64,000 nt of DNA from Paraburkholderia phenazinium (GTDB lineage Bacteria > Pseudomonadota > Gammaproteobacteria > Burkholderiales > Burkholderiaceae), in NCBI RefSeq assembly GCF_900142845.1, contig NZ_FSRU01000002.1, forward strand, positions 3,596,001 to 3,660,000, written 5' to 3'. The notes under the pieces were generated by a model that searched no databases, was not told where the DNA came from, and was given only the letters and a program-made list of their open reading frames with translations. The translations under genes were made by a program, and so were the position numbers. Of this stretch, positions 47,846 through 57,689 are shown one piece after another; the stretch's first letter is position 1, and every line of letters starts with the position of its first letter.

Positions 47846-48475
47846 CTACTGTTGTTCGCGCAGTCGATACCCGCGCTGAGCCTTGCTGATATTGTCCGGG
47901 GCAAGACCGGGCACGTGTGCGCGGAGCTCATCGGCCAACGCATGCAACGCCGCCTCGTCACCGCTCTTCAACTCCAGCTCGACTTCGAGAATCGGCGCGC
48001 GCCGCGTCTCACCGTTGACCTTGGCGATCACTTCGCCCTGATCGATCGCGGCTTCGATCGTCGTGTCATGGCTGGTCACTTGCCACAGCGTCCGGGTGAA
48101 GTTGGTGCGGAACAACTCGATCAGATCCGGCGCGGCCCCGCGCAGCGCCGCCGCGACTGTGGGTTCGTCGCAGGCCTGCAGCAGGGTCTCGATTTCCAGC
48201 GCTTCGCCCGCGATCGGCATTTCCCACTCGTGCCGGCTATGCATGCCGGCGCTTGCCTCGCCTGCAGTCTTGAAGGTCTGCAGCCAGCCGTCCGGCGTGT
48301 GGCGCAGGCGCAGCGCGCTTTTCGAGCGTGCCAGCGTCAAAACCGGCGTGTCGAAGTAGATGTTCGCCAGCGCGACCGGATGCCCTGCGGCGCCGGTGCG
48401 CGCGACGAACCAGCGCGTCGCCGCGCTCAACTGCTCAGCAGGCAGTGCCAGCTTGATTTCACGTTCGATGCCCAT
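47846..48475 (-). CDS. CYTH-domain protein, inorganic triphosphatase-like
   Basis: 209 aa from the ATG giving MGIEREIKLALP, with GGAAACCACC ahead. EREIK is the ExExK signature of the CYTH tunnel fold; YFDTPVLTLARSKSALRLRHT, EWEMP and ILEVELELKSGD supply the basic and acidic residues lining it. It resembles the N-terminal half of YgiF but lacks the CHAD domain. Likely hydrolyses triphosphate or a related anion with Mg2+. It lies 25 bases downstream of trpC in the same direction. Confidence 0.88.
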   Translation of the reverse strand: MGIEREIKLALPAEQLSAATRWFVARTGAAGHPVALANIYFDTPVLTLARSKSALRLRHTPDGWLQTFKTAGEASAGMHSRHEWEMPIAGEALEIETLLQACDEPTVAAALRGAAPDLIELFRTNFTRTLWQVTSHDTTIEAAIDQGEVIAKVNGETRRAPILEVELELKSGDEAALHALADELRAHVPGLAPDNISKAQRGYRLREQQ

Positions 48476-48500
48476 GGCGGTGGTTTCCAGGCAGGTCAGA

Positions 48501-49286
48501 TCAGAAAAACATCCGCGCAAGTTCCGAACCCGGCTCGTCGGCGCGCATGAACGCTTCGCCGACGAGGAACGTGTGCACGTCCATCTCGCGTAAGCGGTCC
48601 ACGTCCATGCGCGACAGGATGCCCGACTCGGTGACGACGATGCGATCGTCGGGGATCGATTCGAGCATGCCGATCGTGGTTTCAATCGACGTCTCGAACG
48701 TGCGCAGGTTGCGGTTGTTGATGCCGATCAGCGGAGTCTTCAGCGTCAGCGCTTCCATCAGCTCGTCCTTGTCGTGCACTTCCACGAGCACTGCGAGCCC
48801 CAGCGAATGTGCAAACGCTTCGAGGTCCTGCATTTGCGCGGTTTCGAGTGCGGCGGCGATCAGCAGGATCGCATCGGCGCCCATCGCGCGCGCTTCGACG
48901 ATCTGATACGGATCGATGATGAAGTCTTTGCGCAGCACCGGCAGGTCGCAGGCGGCGCGCGCCTCTTCCAGATAGGCGGTGCTGCCCTGGAAAAACTGCA
49001 CGTCGGTGAGGACGGACAGGCAGGCCGCGCCATGTTTCGCGTACGAACGGGCGATGTCAGCCGGCACGAAATGCTCGCGCAGCACGCCTTTGGACGGGCT
49101 CGCTTTCTTCACTTCGGCGATCACCGCGGCGTGACCGGCGGCATGTTTGGCGCGCAACGCGCCGACGAAGTCGCGCTTGTCGCGCGCCGAGGCTTCGAGG
49201 CGCAGTGCTTCGAACGGTGCGCTCAGTTCGGCCGCACGGACCTCTTGGCGCTTGACGTCGATGATGCGTTCCAGAATGTCGCTCAT
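48501..49286 (-). CDS. trpC: Indole-3-glycerol-phosphate synthase
   Basis: 261 aa. TIM-barrel motifs: [15 protein letters not shown] (~57-71), [14 protein letters not shown] (~90-103), [36 protein letters not shown] and VTESGI. It closes the indole ring from CdRP in tryptophan synthesis. Not fused to TrpF. Nineteen bases follow trpD, the usual trpEGDC order. Confidence 0.97.
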   Translation of the reverse strand: MSDILERIIDVKRQEVRAAELSAPFEALRLEASARDKRDFVGALRAKHAAGHAAVIAEVKKASPSKGVLREHFVPADIARSYAKHGAACLSVLTDVQFFQGSTAYLEEARAACDLPVLRKDFIIDPYQIVEARAMGADAILLIAAALETAQMQDLEAFAHSLGLAVLVEVHDKDELMEALTLKTPLIGINNRNLRTFETSIETTIGMLESIPDDRIVVTESGILSRMDVDRLREMDVHTFLVGEAFMRADEPGSELARMFF

Positions 49287-49305
49287 AGGTCTCTCGATAC
49301 GGAAT

Positions 49306-50337
49306 TTAGTGCTTGAATTGCTGGGTGAAGCGAACCAGATCGTCGACTTTCGAACGAGCCTTGCCGCTTGCTATCGCTTCGCGGGCCAGTTCGATGCCGT
49401 CGGCAATCGACGCCGCCACGTTCGCCGCATAGAGCGCCGTGCCCGCGTTGAGCGTGACGATTTCACGCGCGACGCCGGGCTTGTTGTCGAGCGCTTCGAG
49501 CAGCATCAGCTTGGACTCGGCGGCGTCCGCCACTTTCAGCGTGCGGTTCGACACCATCTGCATGCCGAAATCCTCGGGGTGAATCTCGTACTCGTGCACT
49601 TCGCCGTCGCGCAACTCGCCGACCTGCGTCGCCGCACCGAGCGAGACCTCGTCCATGCCGTCCATGCCGTAGACGACCAGCACGTGTTTGGCGCCGAGGC
49701 GCTGCATCACGCGCACCTGGATGCCGACGAGGTCCGCATGGAACACGCCCATCAACTGGTTGGGCGCGCCGGCCGGGTTGGTGAGCGGGCCGAGGATGTT
49801 GAAGATGGTCCGTACGCCGAGTTCGCGGCGCACCGGCGCGATGTTCTTCATGGCCGGGTGATGGTTCGGCGCGAACATGAAGCCCATGCCGGTTTCAGCA
49901 ATGGATGCCGCCACCTGTTCGGGCTGCAGATCGATATTGACGCCTAGCGCTTCGAGCACATCCGCGCTGCCCGACTTGCTCGATACGCTGCGCCCGCCGT
50001 GCTTGGCGACCTTGGCGCCGGCTGCGGCGGTGACGAACATCGTCGCCGTGGAGATGTTGAAGGTGTGCGCACCGTCGCCGCCGGTACCGACGATATCGAC
50101 AAAGTTCGAGTTGTCCTGCACCTCCACGTGCCGGGCAAATTCACGCATCACCGTGGCGGCCGCGGTGATCTCGCCGATGGTCTCTTTTTTGACGCGCAGG
50201 CCCGTAATGATGGCGGCTGCCATCACCGGCGACAGTTCGCCGCGCATGAGGAGCCGCATCAGATGCAGCATTTCGTCGTGGAAAATCTCGCGGTGCTCGA
50301 TCGTGCGCTGCAACGCTTCCTGAGGGGTAATCGTCAT
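49306..50337 (-). CDS. trpD: Anthranilate phosphoribosyltransferase
   Basis: 343 aa from the ATG giving [10 protein letters not shown]; a long upstream extension is out. The PRPP site [18 protein letters not shown] (~80-97), [21 protein letters not shown] (~113) and [20 protein letters not shown] are conserved. It transfers phosphoribose to anthranilate. Not fused to trpG, which lies 17 bases upstream. Confidence 0.97.
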   Translation of the reverse strand: MTITPQEALQRTIEHREIFHDEMLHLMRLLMRGELSPVMAAAIITGLRVKKETIGEITAAATVMREFARHVEVQDNSNFVDIVGTGGDGAHTFNISTATMFVTAAAGAKVAKHGGRSVSSKSGSADVLEALGVNIDLQPEQVAASIAETGMGFMFAPNHHPAMKNIAPVRRELGVRTIFNILGPLTNPAGAPNQLMGVFHADLVGIQVRVMQRLGAKHVLVVYGMDGMDEVSLGAATQVGELRDGEVHEYEIHPEDFGMQMVSNRTLKVADAAESKLMLLEALDNKPGVAREIVTLNAGTALYAANVAASIADGIELAREAIASGKARSKVDDLVRFTQQFKH

Positions 50338-50354
50338 GATGTCGCCTCGGGTGA

Positions 50355-50948
50355 TCAAGCGTTGCGTTGGGCCGACGCGGCCTTCGACTGCTTCACGAAG
50401 TTCTCGAGCAGTGCGTGACCGTGTTCCGACAGAATGGATTCCGGGTGGAACTGCACGCCTTCGACGGCCAGTTCCTTGTGACGCACGCCCATGATCTCGC
50501 CGTCGTCGGTCCATGCGGACACTTCGAGGCAATCGGGCAGCGACTCGCGTTCGATCGCGAGCGAGTGATAGCGCGTCACGACGAAGTGCTTCGGCAGGTC
50601 GGCGAAGACGCCTTTGCAGTCGGTTTCGATCGTGCTGACCTTGCCGTGCATGATGGTCTGCGCGCGCACCACGCGGCCGCCGAATGCTTCGCCGATGGCC
50701 TGATGGCCGAGGCACACGCCGAGAATCGGCGTCTTGCCGGAGAATTCGCGCAGCACGTCGAGCGTGATGCCGGCGTGTTGCGGATTGCTCGGTCCCGGCG
50801 ACAGGCAAATGCGCTCCGGGTTGAGCTTCGCGATTTCGTCCAGCGTGATTTCGTCGTTGCGATAGGTCCGTACGTCTTCGCCGAGTTCGCCGAAGTACTG
50901 GACCAGGTTGTAGGTGAATGAGTCGTAGTTGTCGATCATCAGCAGCAT
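50355..50948 (-). CDS. trpG: Anthranilate synthase glutamine amidotransferase subunit
   Basis: 197 aa from the ATG after GGAGACAGACC. Class I glutamine amidotransferase: nucleophile Cys79 in [17 protein letters not shown] and the His/Glu pair in [13 protein letters not shown]. It feeds ammonia to TrpE. Thirteen bases separate it from trpE. Confidence 0.97.
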   Translation of the reverse strand: MLLMIDNYDSFTYNLVQYFGELGEDVRTYRNDEITLDEIAKLNPERICLSPGPSNPQHAGITLDVLREFSGKTPILGVCLGHQAIGEAFGGRVVRAQTIMHGKVSTIETDCKGVFADLPKHFVVTRYHSLAIERESLPDCLEVSAWTDDGEIMGVRHKELAVEGVQFHPESILSEHGHALLENFVKQSKAASAQRNA

Positions 50949-50961
50949 GGTCTGTCTCCGG

Positions 50962-52455
50962 TCAGAAGTCGCTATCGAGGCCGTCTTGCACCTGCTCGGC
51001 GGCGCGCAGCACCGCGCGTGCCTTGTTCTCGGTCTCTTGCCATTCGGATTCGGGCACCGAATCCGCGACGACACCCGCTGCCGCCTGCACATACAGATTA
51101 CCGTTGCTGATCACGCCGGTGCGGATCGTGATGGCCAGATCCATCTCACCGGTGAACGACAGGTAGCCGACCGCGCCGCCGTACAGGCCGCGCTTCACCG
51201 GCTCGAGCTCGTCGATCAGTTCCATCGCGCGGACCTTCGGCGCGCCGGACAGCGTGCCGGCCGGGAAGGTGGCGCGCAGCACGTCGAAATTGGTGGTGCC
51301 GGGCTTCAGCTTGCCTTCGACCGAACTCACGATGTGCTGCACGTGCGAGTACTTTTCGATCACCATCTTGTCGGTCACGATCACTGAGCCGATCTGCGCG
51401 ATGCGGCCCACGTCGTTGCGCGCGAGGTCGATCAGCATGACGTGTTCGGCGATTTCCTTCGGATCGTTCAGCAGTTCGGTGGCGAGTTCGGCGTCGCGCT
51501 CCGGCGTGTTGCCGCGCGGACGGGTACCGGCGAGCGGACGGATGGTGACGATGCGATCTTCGCCGCGCTTTTCCTGACGCACCAGAATTTCCGGCGACGC
51601 GCCGACCACGTGGAAGTCGCCGAAGTTGTAGTAGTACATGTACGGCGACGGGTTCAGCGAACGCAGCGCGCGGTACAGGGAGAGGGGATTGTCGCGATAC
51701 GGTTTCGTCAGACGTTGGCCGACTTGCACCTGCATCAGCTCGCCGGCGGCGATGTATTCCTTCGCCTTGCGCACGGCGGCCAGATAGTCGTCTTTGGCGA
51801 ATTCGCGGTAGGTCTCGGTGCGCACGCTGGCGGACGTCACCGGCGGCTGCACGGTCGTGCGCAGGCGCTGGCGCAGATCGCGCAGACGCTGCTTGGCGCG
51901 GGTATAAGCCTCGGGCGTGGTCGGATCCGCGTAGACCACCAGATATAGCTTGCCCGCGAGGTTGTCGATCACCGCGACTTCTTCGGTCAGCAGGAGCTGG
52001 ATGTCGGGCAGGTTCAGATCGTCCGGCGGCGCCGTGTGCGCGAGCTTTTTCTCGATGTAGCGCACCGCGTCATAGCCGAAGTAGCCGGCCAGACCGCCTG
52101 CGAAACGCGGCAGTCCCGGCCGTTGCGCCACTTTGAAGCGGCCCTGGAACTGCTGGATGAATTCGAGCGGATCGCCTTCGTGCGTTTCGACGACCGCGCC
52201 GTCCCGCACCACTTCCGACACGCCATTGCGCGTGCGCAGCAGGGTGCGAGCCGGCAAGCCGATGAACGAATAGCGGCCGAACCGCTCGCCGCCCACCACC
52301 GATTCGAGCAGGAACGAGTTGGCGCCGTTGCGCTCGGGTTGCGCGAGCTTCAGGTACAGCGAGAGCGGCGTTTCGAGGTCGGCGAGCGCTTCGGCGATCA
52401 GCGGGATGCGGTTGTAGCCCTCGTTCGCGAGGGACTGGAATTCGAGTTCGGTCAT
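50962..52455 (-). CDS. trpE: Anthranilate synthase component I
   Basis: 497 aa from the ATG preceded by AGGATCGGAAC; an ATG six codons upstream is possible. The Trp-feedback motif LLES occurs at ~49-52 ([11 protein letters not shown]), and the catalytic part has [32 protein letters not shown] and [22 protein letters not shown]. It makes anthranilate from chorismate and is inhibited by tryptophan. Its transcript begins with the attenuator at 52705-52823, giving a second layer of control. Confidence 0.97.
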   Translation of the reverse strand: MTELEFQSLANEGYNRIPLIAEALADLETPLSLYLKLAQPERNGANSFLLESVVGGERFGRYSFIGLPARTLLRTRNGVSEVVRDGAVVETHEGDPLEFIQQFQGRFKVAQRPGLPRFAGGLAGYFGYDAVRYIEKKLAHTAPPDDLNLPDIQLLLTEEVAVIDNLAGKLYLVVYADPTTPEAYTRAKQRLRDLRQRLRTTVQPPVTSASVRTETYREFAKDDYLAAVRKAKEYIAAGELMQVQVGQRLTKPYRDNPLSLYRALRSLNPSPYMYYYNFGDFHVVGASPEILVRQEKRGEDRIVTIRPLAGTRPRGNTPERDAELATELLNDPKEIAEHVMLIDLARNDVGRIAQIGSVIVTDKMVIEKYSHVQHIVSSVEGKLKPGTTNFDVLRATFPAGTLSGAPKVRAMELIDELEPVKRGLYGGAVGYLSFTGEMDLAITIRTGVISNGNLYVQAAAGVVADSVPESEWQETENKARAVLRAAEQVQDGLDSDF

Positions 52456-52704
52456 GTTCCGATCCTGTTTCATAGGTCCGGGCGCGGCGTGCGTCGGACA
52501 AAGCGGGGCGATGCGCTGTCGGCGTGGCCGGCTGGGCGAAACCTGGTCTTGTCTCGTGGTGCTAAGGACAAGGTTAGGCCAACCGGCGCGAGCTTTCCCG
52601 CGAAGCATCCAGGTTACAGGCGTGCCACGGTACCCGGGGTACAGACGGCCGCATGAACCGATGCGACGAAAGCTGATGGGAAAGGCGCGTGAGCGCAGCG
52701 AAGC
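52456..52704 (-). other. trp operon 5' leader after the attenuator
   Basis: About 250 transcribed bases between the attenuator terminator and trpE. A palindrome ggtacccggggtac is visible near 52629-52642. I found no further reading frame with a ribosome site and no other clear element. Confidence 0.4.
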
Positions 52705-52738
52705 AAAAAACGGTGCCGAAGACGAGCTTCAGCGTACC
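52705..52738 (-). terminator. trp attenuator terminator hairpin
   Basis: On the minus strand GGT-AC-GCTGAAG pairs with CTTCGGC-ACC around a CTCGT loop (AC bulged), followed by G then T6 (52705-52710). It starts about 11 bases after the leader-peptide stop and well before trpE. Confidence 0.8.
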
Positions 52739-52755
52739 TCAGGAGAGGTTAGCGC
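52732..52755 (-). promoter_or_regulatory. trp antiterminator hairpin (alternative to the terminator)
   Basis: GCG-CTA-ACCTC, covering the last Arg codon and stop of the leader peptide, pairs with GAGGT-A-CGC around TCCT. The 3' arm (52732-52740) contains the 5' arm of the terminator (52732-52738), so only one can form. Stalling at the Trp codons would leave this hairpin free to form. Confidence 0.65.
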
Positions 52756-52823
52756 GACCAGCGACGCCAGGGCCAGGCTCCCCGGTCGATGCTGCTCAGA
52801 CTCCGTTTTTTGTTCAGAAACAT
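52749..52823 (-). CDS. trpL: trp operon leader peptide
   Basis: A 24-codon frame, ATG to TAA, starting 16 bases after the gph stop. It ends WPWRRWSR: three Trp codons within six positions, extremely unlikely by chance, immediately followed by antiterminator and terminator hairpins and then trpEGDC. Ribosomes short of charged tRNA-Trp would stall there and allow readthrough. Weak point: no purine-rich ribosome site is visible before the ATG. Confidence 0.8.
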   Translation of the reverse strand: MFLNKKRSLSSIDRGAWPWRRWSR

Positions 52824-52839
52824 GAGGATGAAGGACTTG

Positions 52840-53580
52840 TTAAGTCGATGTAGGGTGTACTGCTTGGTGCGCTGCGATCGCCTTGGCGGCGTCCAGCAGC
52901 GAGGCAACTATACCATCCGATTTTATTGTTTGTATAGCCTGGCCATGGTTGTAGCCGTAGGGGACGGTGAGCGTTGCCATGCCCGCCGCGCGGCCGGCCA
53001 GCGCGTCGTTTTCCGAGTCGCCGATCGCCACTGTGGCCTCGGGCGCGACGTGCAACTGGGCGCAGGCGGTCAGCATGGGCAGCGGATCGGGCTTCTTTTT
53101 CGCCAGGCTGTCGCCGCCGAGCACGACGCTGAAATAGCCGATCAGCCCGTATTGCTGCAGCAGTTCCACGGCGAAGCGGTGCGGCTTGTTCGTGACGCAC
53201 GCGAGTTCGAGGCCGGCGTCGCGCATGGCGATCAGCCCCGCCTCGACGTCCGGGTACAGACGCGTGTGGCGGCCATTGATCCGGGCGTACTCTTCCTGAT
53301 AGATCGCGAGCGCCTCGTCGAAGCGGTCCTGCGCGTGGGCCGCCTCGAAGCGCGGCGCGAGCACGCTGCGGATCAGGTGCTCGGAACCCTTGCCGACATA
53401 GCCCACCACTTCCTCACGCGACGTTTCCGCTGCGTCGAGCTGGGCCAGCATGCCGTTCAGGCCGGCGGTGAAGTCGTCCGCGGTATCGATCATCGTGCCG
53501 TCGAGGTCGATGATCGCCGCGCGGATACGCGGTCCGGTGAACACCGGCGCGGGAAATTGCGACGCGGCGCTGGTGGTCAT
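52840..53580 (-). CDS. gph: Phosphoglycolate phosphatase
   Basis: 246 aa. HAD motif [18 protein letters not shown] (nucleophile Asp ~26), motif II VTNKPH, motif [12 protein letters not shown] and motif [17 protein letters not shown]. The helical cap lies between motifs I and II. It removes phosphate from 2-phosphoglycolate arising from DNA repair or oxygenase activity. Its ATG overlaps the rpe stop by four bases, and the trp leader begins 16 bases after its stop. Confidence 0.93.
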   Translation of the reverse strand: MTTSAASQFPAPVFTGPRIRAAIIDLDGTMIDTADDFTAGLNGMLAQLDAAETSREEVVGYVGKGSEHLIRSVLAPRFEAAHAQDRFDEALAIYQEEYARINGRHTRLYPDVEAGLIAMRDAGLELACVTNKPHRFAVELLQQYGLIGYFSVVLGGDSLAKKKPDPLPMLTACAQLHVAPEATVAIGDSENDALAGRAAGMATLTVPYGYNHGQAIQTIKSDGIVASLLDAAKAIAAHQAVHPTST

Positions 53581-54266
53581 GCCTGTTGCCCGACTTTTGC
53601 CAGTTCGGCGCGCATCTCGGCGATCACCGTCTTGTAGTCGTGATGGCCGAAGATCGCCGAGCCGGCCACGAAAGTGTCCGCGCCCGCTGCCGCGATTTCG
53701 GCGATGTTGTCGATCTTCACGCCGCCGTCCACTTCCAGATGGATCTCGCGGCCGGTCTTCTCGTTGTACGCGTCGATGCGCTTGCGGGCTTCGCGCAGCT
53801 TGACGAGCGCCTCGGGGATGAACGACTGGCCGCCGAAACCCGGATTCACCGACATGATCAGCACCAGATCGACCTTGTCCATCACGTAATCGAGGTAGCT
53901 GAGCGAGGTGGCGGGATTGAACACGAGACCGGCCTTGCAGCCGTGGTCGCGGATCAGCGACAGCGTGCGGTCGATGTGGTCCGAGCCTTCAGGGTGAAAG
54001 CTGATCACGTTGGCGCCGGCTTTGGCGAAGTCGGGCACGATCCGGTCGACGGGGCGCACCATCAGATGCACGTCGATCGGCACGTCCACGTGCGGGCGCA
54101 GCGCTTCGCACACCAGCGGGCCGATGGTCAGGTTCGGCACATAATGGTTGTCCATCACGTCGAAGTGAATCCAGTCGGCGCCGGCGGCGACGACATTGCG
54201 AACTTCTTCGCCGAGCCGCGAGAAGTCGGCCGACAGAATGCTGGGAGAGATGCGGAATTGCGTCAT
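53577..54266 (-). CDS. rpe: Ribulose-phosphate 3-epimerase
   Basis: 229 aa from the ATG giving [14 protein letters not shown] barrel with [15 protein letters not shown] (~7-21), [19 protein letters not shown] (metal His/Asp, ~34-52), [24 protein letters not shown] and [11 protein letters not shown]. It interconverts ribulose- and xylulose-5-phosphate in the pentose phosphate pathway. First in rpe-gph-(trpL)-trpEGDC, linking pentose phosphate supply to Trp synthesis by position. Confidence 0.97.
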   Translation of the reverse strand: MTQFRISPSILSADFSRLGEEVRNVVAAGADWIHFDVMDNHYVPNLTIGPLVCEALRPHVDVPIDVHLMVRPVDRIVPDFAKAGANVISFHPEGSDHIDRTLSLIRDHGCKAGLVFNPATSLSYLDYVMDKVDLVLIMSVNPGFGGQSFIPEALVKLREARKRIDAYNEKTGREIHLEVDGGVKIDNIAEIAAAGADTFVAGSAIFGHHDYKTVIAEMRAELAKVGQQA

Positions 54267-54476
54267 GGCAGGGGGCGGGCGGTAGGCGGAAAACGCTATT
54301 TTACCGTCTTGTGGGCCTCGAAGCCTTGTCCAGATGGGATTGCCCGGTTGCGGGCATGCCCTGCATGGGCCAGAATGCGGAACCATCGTAGTGGGCTTTG
54401 CCGGCGTGCCTGAAAGCATTGGCGCCCGGGCCTCTCGCAGACTTTCACGAGATTGTTTCACCAGACCGGAATCAGG

Positions 54477-54851
54477 ATGAGCCAGTACGAATTCAGCGTA
54501 GCGGCGCAGGTACAGTACCTGCCCGACGAGTCGGACCCGGAGCGCCGCCAGTATGCGTTCGCCTATACGCTGACCATCCGCAATAGCGGTCAGGTTCCGG
54601 CACAACTGATTGCGCGCCATTGGGTGATCACCGATAGCGACAAACACGAGCAGGAAGTGAAAGGGCTTGGCGTGGTCGGCCATCAGCCGCTGCTCAAACC
54701 CGGCGAGCAATTCGAATATACGAGCTGGGCGGTGATCGCGACGCCGGTCGGCACCATGCGCGGGGAGTATTTCTGCGTGGCCGAAGACGGCGAGCGTTTC
54801 GAAGCGCCGGTGCCCGAGTTCGTGCTGCGCATGCCGCGCACGCTGCATTGA
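54477..54851 (+). CDS. apaG: ApaG (Co2+/Mg2+ efflux-associated, DUF525)
   Basis: 124 aa from the ATG giving [11 protein letters not shown]. The sequence [53 protein letters not shown] and [15 protein letters not shown] match the single fibronectin-like domain of ApaG. Its biochemical role is unclear. It is divergent from rpe and not next to apaH here. Confidence 0.95.
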   Translation: MSQYEFSVAAQVQYLPDESDPERRQYAFAYTLTIRNSGQVPAQLIARHWVITDSDKHEQEVKGLGVVGHQPLLKPGEQFEYTSWAVIATPVGTMRGEYFCVAEDGERFEAPVPEFVLRMPRTLH

Positions 54852-54884
54852 ACCGGCGGCGTCGCACGCGGTCTTTAAACTGCT

Positions 54885-55019
54885 TTAGCGTTGTTTGTCG
54901 CGGTTTGCTTTGTTCTTGCCGGACGACATATAGACAATGATGAACACCAGCAGGAAGAGCGCAACCAGCAATTCCGGCACGAACATGAGCATCGGGTATT
55001 CGTCGAACAGATCAGACAT
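54885..55019 (-). CDS. Small single-pass membrane protein
   Basis: 44 aa from the ATG giving MSDLFDEYPM, after ATGGAAACCGCC. One membrane segment (FVPELLVALFLLVFIIVYM, ~13-31) and a basic tail (GKNKANRDKQR). Nothing in it is recognisable. It lies between convergent apaG and divergent mltA. Shortness makes its reality uncertain, but the helix and basic tail are well formed. Confidence 0.5.
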   Translation of the reverse strand: MSDLFDEYPMLMFVPELLVALFLLVFIIVYMSSGKNKANRDKQR

Positions 55020-55047
55020 GGCGGTTTCCATCAAGAACGAACATTGT

Positions 55048-56169
55048 ATGCGTCTGGCCGGCAAGGCCGCCGGCTGGCTGGGGGCGCTTTCCATCGCGGT
55101 GTTGCTGGCTTCGTGCGGCGGTAGCGGTGTTGTGCGGACTTCAGCGCCGCCCACCGGCGCCGCGATCATCCCAGGGCAGATCGCCTCGGCGCGGCTTACG
55201 CAGGTAGCGTGGCAACAGGTGCCGGGCTGGCAAGACGACTCGCTGATCGGCGCGACGGCCGCACTACGGCAGAATTGCCTGCGGCTCGCCCGTCAGCCGA
55301 ACTGGCAGCGCGCTTGCGCGGCGGCCGAGCAGATCGACGATCTGGATCTGACCAGCGCCCGTGCCTTTTTTGAAGCCTATTTCACTCCGTATCAGTTTGC
55401 CAATACCGACGGCACGCTCGACGGTCTCGTGACCGGCTATTACGAGCCGTTGCTGCGCGGCTCGCGCACCCGGCATGGGGTTTATCAGACGGCGCTGTAT
55501 CGCTGGCCGGCGGGTTATCGCACGGGCGGCGAGTTGCCGAGCCGCGCGCAACTCGAGCGCTCAGGCGTGCTCAATGGCAACGAACTCGTGTGGGTCGACG
55601 ATCCCATCGAAGCTTTTTTCCTGCAGGTACAAGGCTCGGGGCGAGTGGTGATGGAAGACGGCAGCGTGATGCGGCTCGGTTTCGGCGGCACCAATAACCA
55701 GCCGTATAAGTCGATTGGGCGCTGGCTGCTGGATCGCGGCGAACTGACGCCCGCCCAGGCGACGATGCAGGGCATCAAGGCGTGGGCTCGCGCCAATCCG
55801 ACGCGCGTCGACGGCTTGCTGGATACCAATCCGCGCTTCGTGTTCTTCCGCGAGATGCCTTCGGGCGAGAGCGTTCCGGGCGGTGGTGCTGATGGTCCGA
55901 TCGGTGCGTTAGGCGTGCCGTTGACGCCGGAGCGCTCGATCGCGGTCGACCCGTCGTCGATCCCGTTGGGAACGCCGGTCTTTCTGCAGACGACCCGTCC
56001 GCTGACTAATTCGCCGATGAACCGCCTGGTGTTTGCGCAGGACACCGGCTCTGCGATCAAGGGTGGTGTGCGTGCCGACTATTTCTGGGGTTTGGGCGAC
56101 GACGCGGGCGATCTGGCCGGCAAGATGAAGCAGGCCGGGCGGATGTGGTTGTTGTTGCCGAATTCGTGA
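55048..56169 (+). CDS. mltA: Membrane-bound lytic murein transglycosylase A
   Basis: 373 aa from the ATG giving MRLAGKAAGW. A lipobox LLASCGG (Cys ~23) indicates an outer-membrane lipoprotein. The MltA double-psi-barrel core has GYYEPLLRGSRTRHG, FFLQVQGSGRV, VDPSSIPLGTPVFLQ and the 3D domain with catalytic Asp in VFAQDTGSAIKGGVRADYFWG. It cleaves peptidoglycan strands to 1,6-anhydromuropeptides. Confidence 0.95.
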   Translation: MRLAGKAAGWLGALSIAVLLASCGGSGVVRTSAPPTGAAIIPGQIASARLTQVAWQQVPGWQDDSLIGATAALRQNCLRLARQPNWQRACAAAEQIDDLDLTSARAFFEAYFTPYQFANTDGTLDGLVTGYYEPLLRGSRTRHGVYQTALYRWPAGYRTGGELPSRAQLERSGVLNGNELVWVDDPIEAFFLQVQGSGRVVMEDGSVMRLGFGGTNNQPYKSIGRWLLDRGELTPAQATMQGIKAWARANPTRVDGLLDTNPRFVFFREMPSGESVPGGGADGPIGALGVPLTPERSIAVDPSSIPLGTPVFLQTTRPLTNSPMNRLVFAQDTGSAIKGGVRADYFWGLGDDAGDLAGKMKQAGRMWLLLPNS

Positions 56170-56171
56170 TG

Positions 56172-56218
56172 CACCCGCACCCGCACCCGCACCCGCACCG
56201 CACCGCACCGCACCGCAC
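56172..56218 (+). repeat. Short tandem repeat after mltA
   Basis: Four copies of cacccg followed directly by four copies of caccg, starting two bases after the mltA stop codon. The unit changes from 6 to 5 bases halfway. Such G/C-rich runs are prone to length variation. Confidence 0.9.
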
Positions 56219-56264
56219 TTGCAGCCGCGGCAGGTCCAACGCCGCCAGCGAGCGCAGATAATGA

Positions 56265-56298
56265 GCGGTGCTTGAGCCGGAACCGGCTCAAGCACCGC
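56265..56298. terminator. 16-bp hairpin between mltA and paaK
   Basis: gcggtgcttgagccgg pairs perfectly with ccggctcaagcaccgc across two bases. It stands between convergent genes but has no T-run; likely a bidirectional transcription barrier. Confidence 0.6.
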
Positions 56299-56306
56299 CG
56301 GCACTC

Positions 56307-57611
56307 TCAGGCGCTCACCTTCCGCTTGTCGACCACTCGCCGCGCCTTCCCCACCGACCGCTCAATACCGTTCACCGCCAACACGTTCACAACAGCACTA
56401 ATTCCGATCAGGGCCTTGATGTCGTAAGTCAGCGCCTGCTTTGCCGTGCTCAGCGCGGCAGTGTCGGGCGCCGTCTCGGGGCAGGGTTCGACGTTGAGGG
56501 TCAGCACATCCAACGGACCCTCTTTCGTCAGAACGATCTGGTAGTGCGGTGCAAGCGCATGCTGCTTCAGCAGTAGTTCTTCGATCTGTGTCGGGAAGAC
56601 GTTCACGCCGCGCACGATCATCATGTCGTCCGAACGGCCGGTGATTTTCTCCATCCGGCGCATCGTGCGCGCAGTGCCGGGCAGCAAACGTGTGAGGTCA
56701 CGCGTGCGGTAGCGGATGATGGGCAGCGCTTCTTTCGTGAGCGACGTGAACACCAGTTCGCCCAGTTCGCCGTCCGGCAGCACCTCGCCGGTTTCCGGGT
56801 CGATGATCTCCGGGTAAAAGTGATCTTCCCAGATAGTCGGACCGTCCTTGGTTTCGGCGCATTCCGAGGCCACGCCCGGGCCCATCACTTCGGACAGGCC
56901 ATAGATATCCACCGCATCGATGCCCATGCGTTTTTCGATGGCGCTGCGCATGTCGTTGGTCCAGGGCTCGGCCCCGAAGATGCCGATGCGCAGCGAAGAC
57001 TGAGCCGGATCGGTGCCCTGTCTTTCCATTTCATCGGCGATCGACAGCATGTAGCTCGGCGTCACCATGATGATATCGGGCCGGAAGTCCTGGATGAGCT
57101 GGACCTGCTTTTCGGTCTGGCCGCCGCCGAACGGGATCACGGTCAGACCCGCGCGTTCCGCGCCGTAGTGGGCACCCAGTCCGCCCGTGAAGAGGCCATA
57201 GCCGTAGCTCACATGCACCTTGTCGCCACGCCGTGCGCCGGCGGCGCGGATCGAACGGGCGACCACGTTGGCCCACGTGTCGATATCCCGCGCCGTGTAG
57301 CCGACCACCGTCGGCTTGCCTGTCGTACCCGAAGAGGCATGGATCCGCGACACCTGTTCCTGCGGGACGGCGAACATGCCGAAAGGGTAGTTGTCGCGCA
57401 GATCCTTCTTGGTCGTGAAGGGGAAACGCGACAGGTCTGCGAGCGTTTTCACCTCACGTGGATGGACCCCGGCTTCATCGAACTTGCGCCGATAGACCGG
57501 CGAATTCTCGTAAGCGTGCGTGAGCGACCATTTCAGCCGCTCGAGCTGGAGGGCGGCGAGTTCGTCGCGGCTCGCCGTTTCTATCGGCTCGAGCGGGAGC
57601 GTGGTGTTCAT
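56307..57611 (-). CDS. paaK: Phenylacetate-CoA ligase
   Basis: 434 aa, ATG after AAGGAGACACTCG. Adenylate-forming signature IHASSGTTGKPTVVGYT (~90-106), DIYGLSEVMGPGVASEC (~236) and YRTRDLTRLLPG, then the C-terminal lid with GRSDDMMIVRGVNVFPTQIEE. It makes phenylacetyl-CoA from phenylacetate, CoA and ATP, the entry step of the pathway. Last in paaN-J-G-I-K. Confidence 0.95.
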   Translation of the reverse strand: MNTTLPLEPIETASRDELAALQLERLKWSLTHAYENSPVYRRKFDEAGVHPREVKTLADLSRFPFTTKKDLRDNYPFGMFAVPQEQVSRIHASSGTTGKPTVVGYTARDIDTWANVVARSIRAAGARRGDKVHVSYGYGLFTGGLGAHYGAERAGLTVIPFGGGQTEKQVQLIQDFRPDIIMVTPSYMLSIADEMERQGTDPAQSSLRIGIFGAEPWTNDMRSAIEKRMGIDAVDIYGLSEVMGPGVASECAETKDGPTIWEDHFYPEIIDPETGEVLPDGELGELVFTSLTKEALPIIRYRTRDLTRLLPGTARTMRRMEKITGRSDDMMIVRGVNVFPTQIEELLLKQHALAPHYQIVLTKEGPLDVLTLNVEPCPETAPDTAALSTAKQALTYDIKALIGISAVVNVLAVNGIERSVGKARRVVDKRKVSA

Positions 57612-57689
57612 CGAGTGTCTCCTTGCTTCTTCAGAATGGGGTGCAGTGCGCGCGGTTGGGTTGGGATGGGCGCGTGCGAGCTGCAGGGT

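Noticed and set aside
56172..56218. Possible CRISPR array
   Set aside because: Units are 5-6 bases with no spacers; it is a simple tandem repeat.
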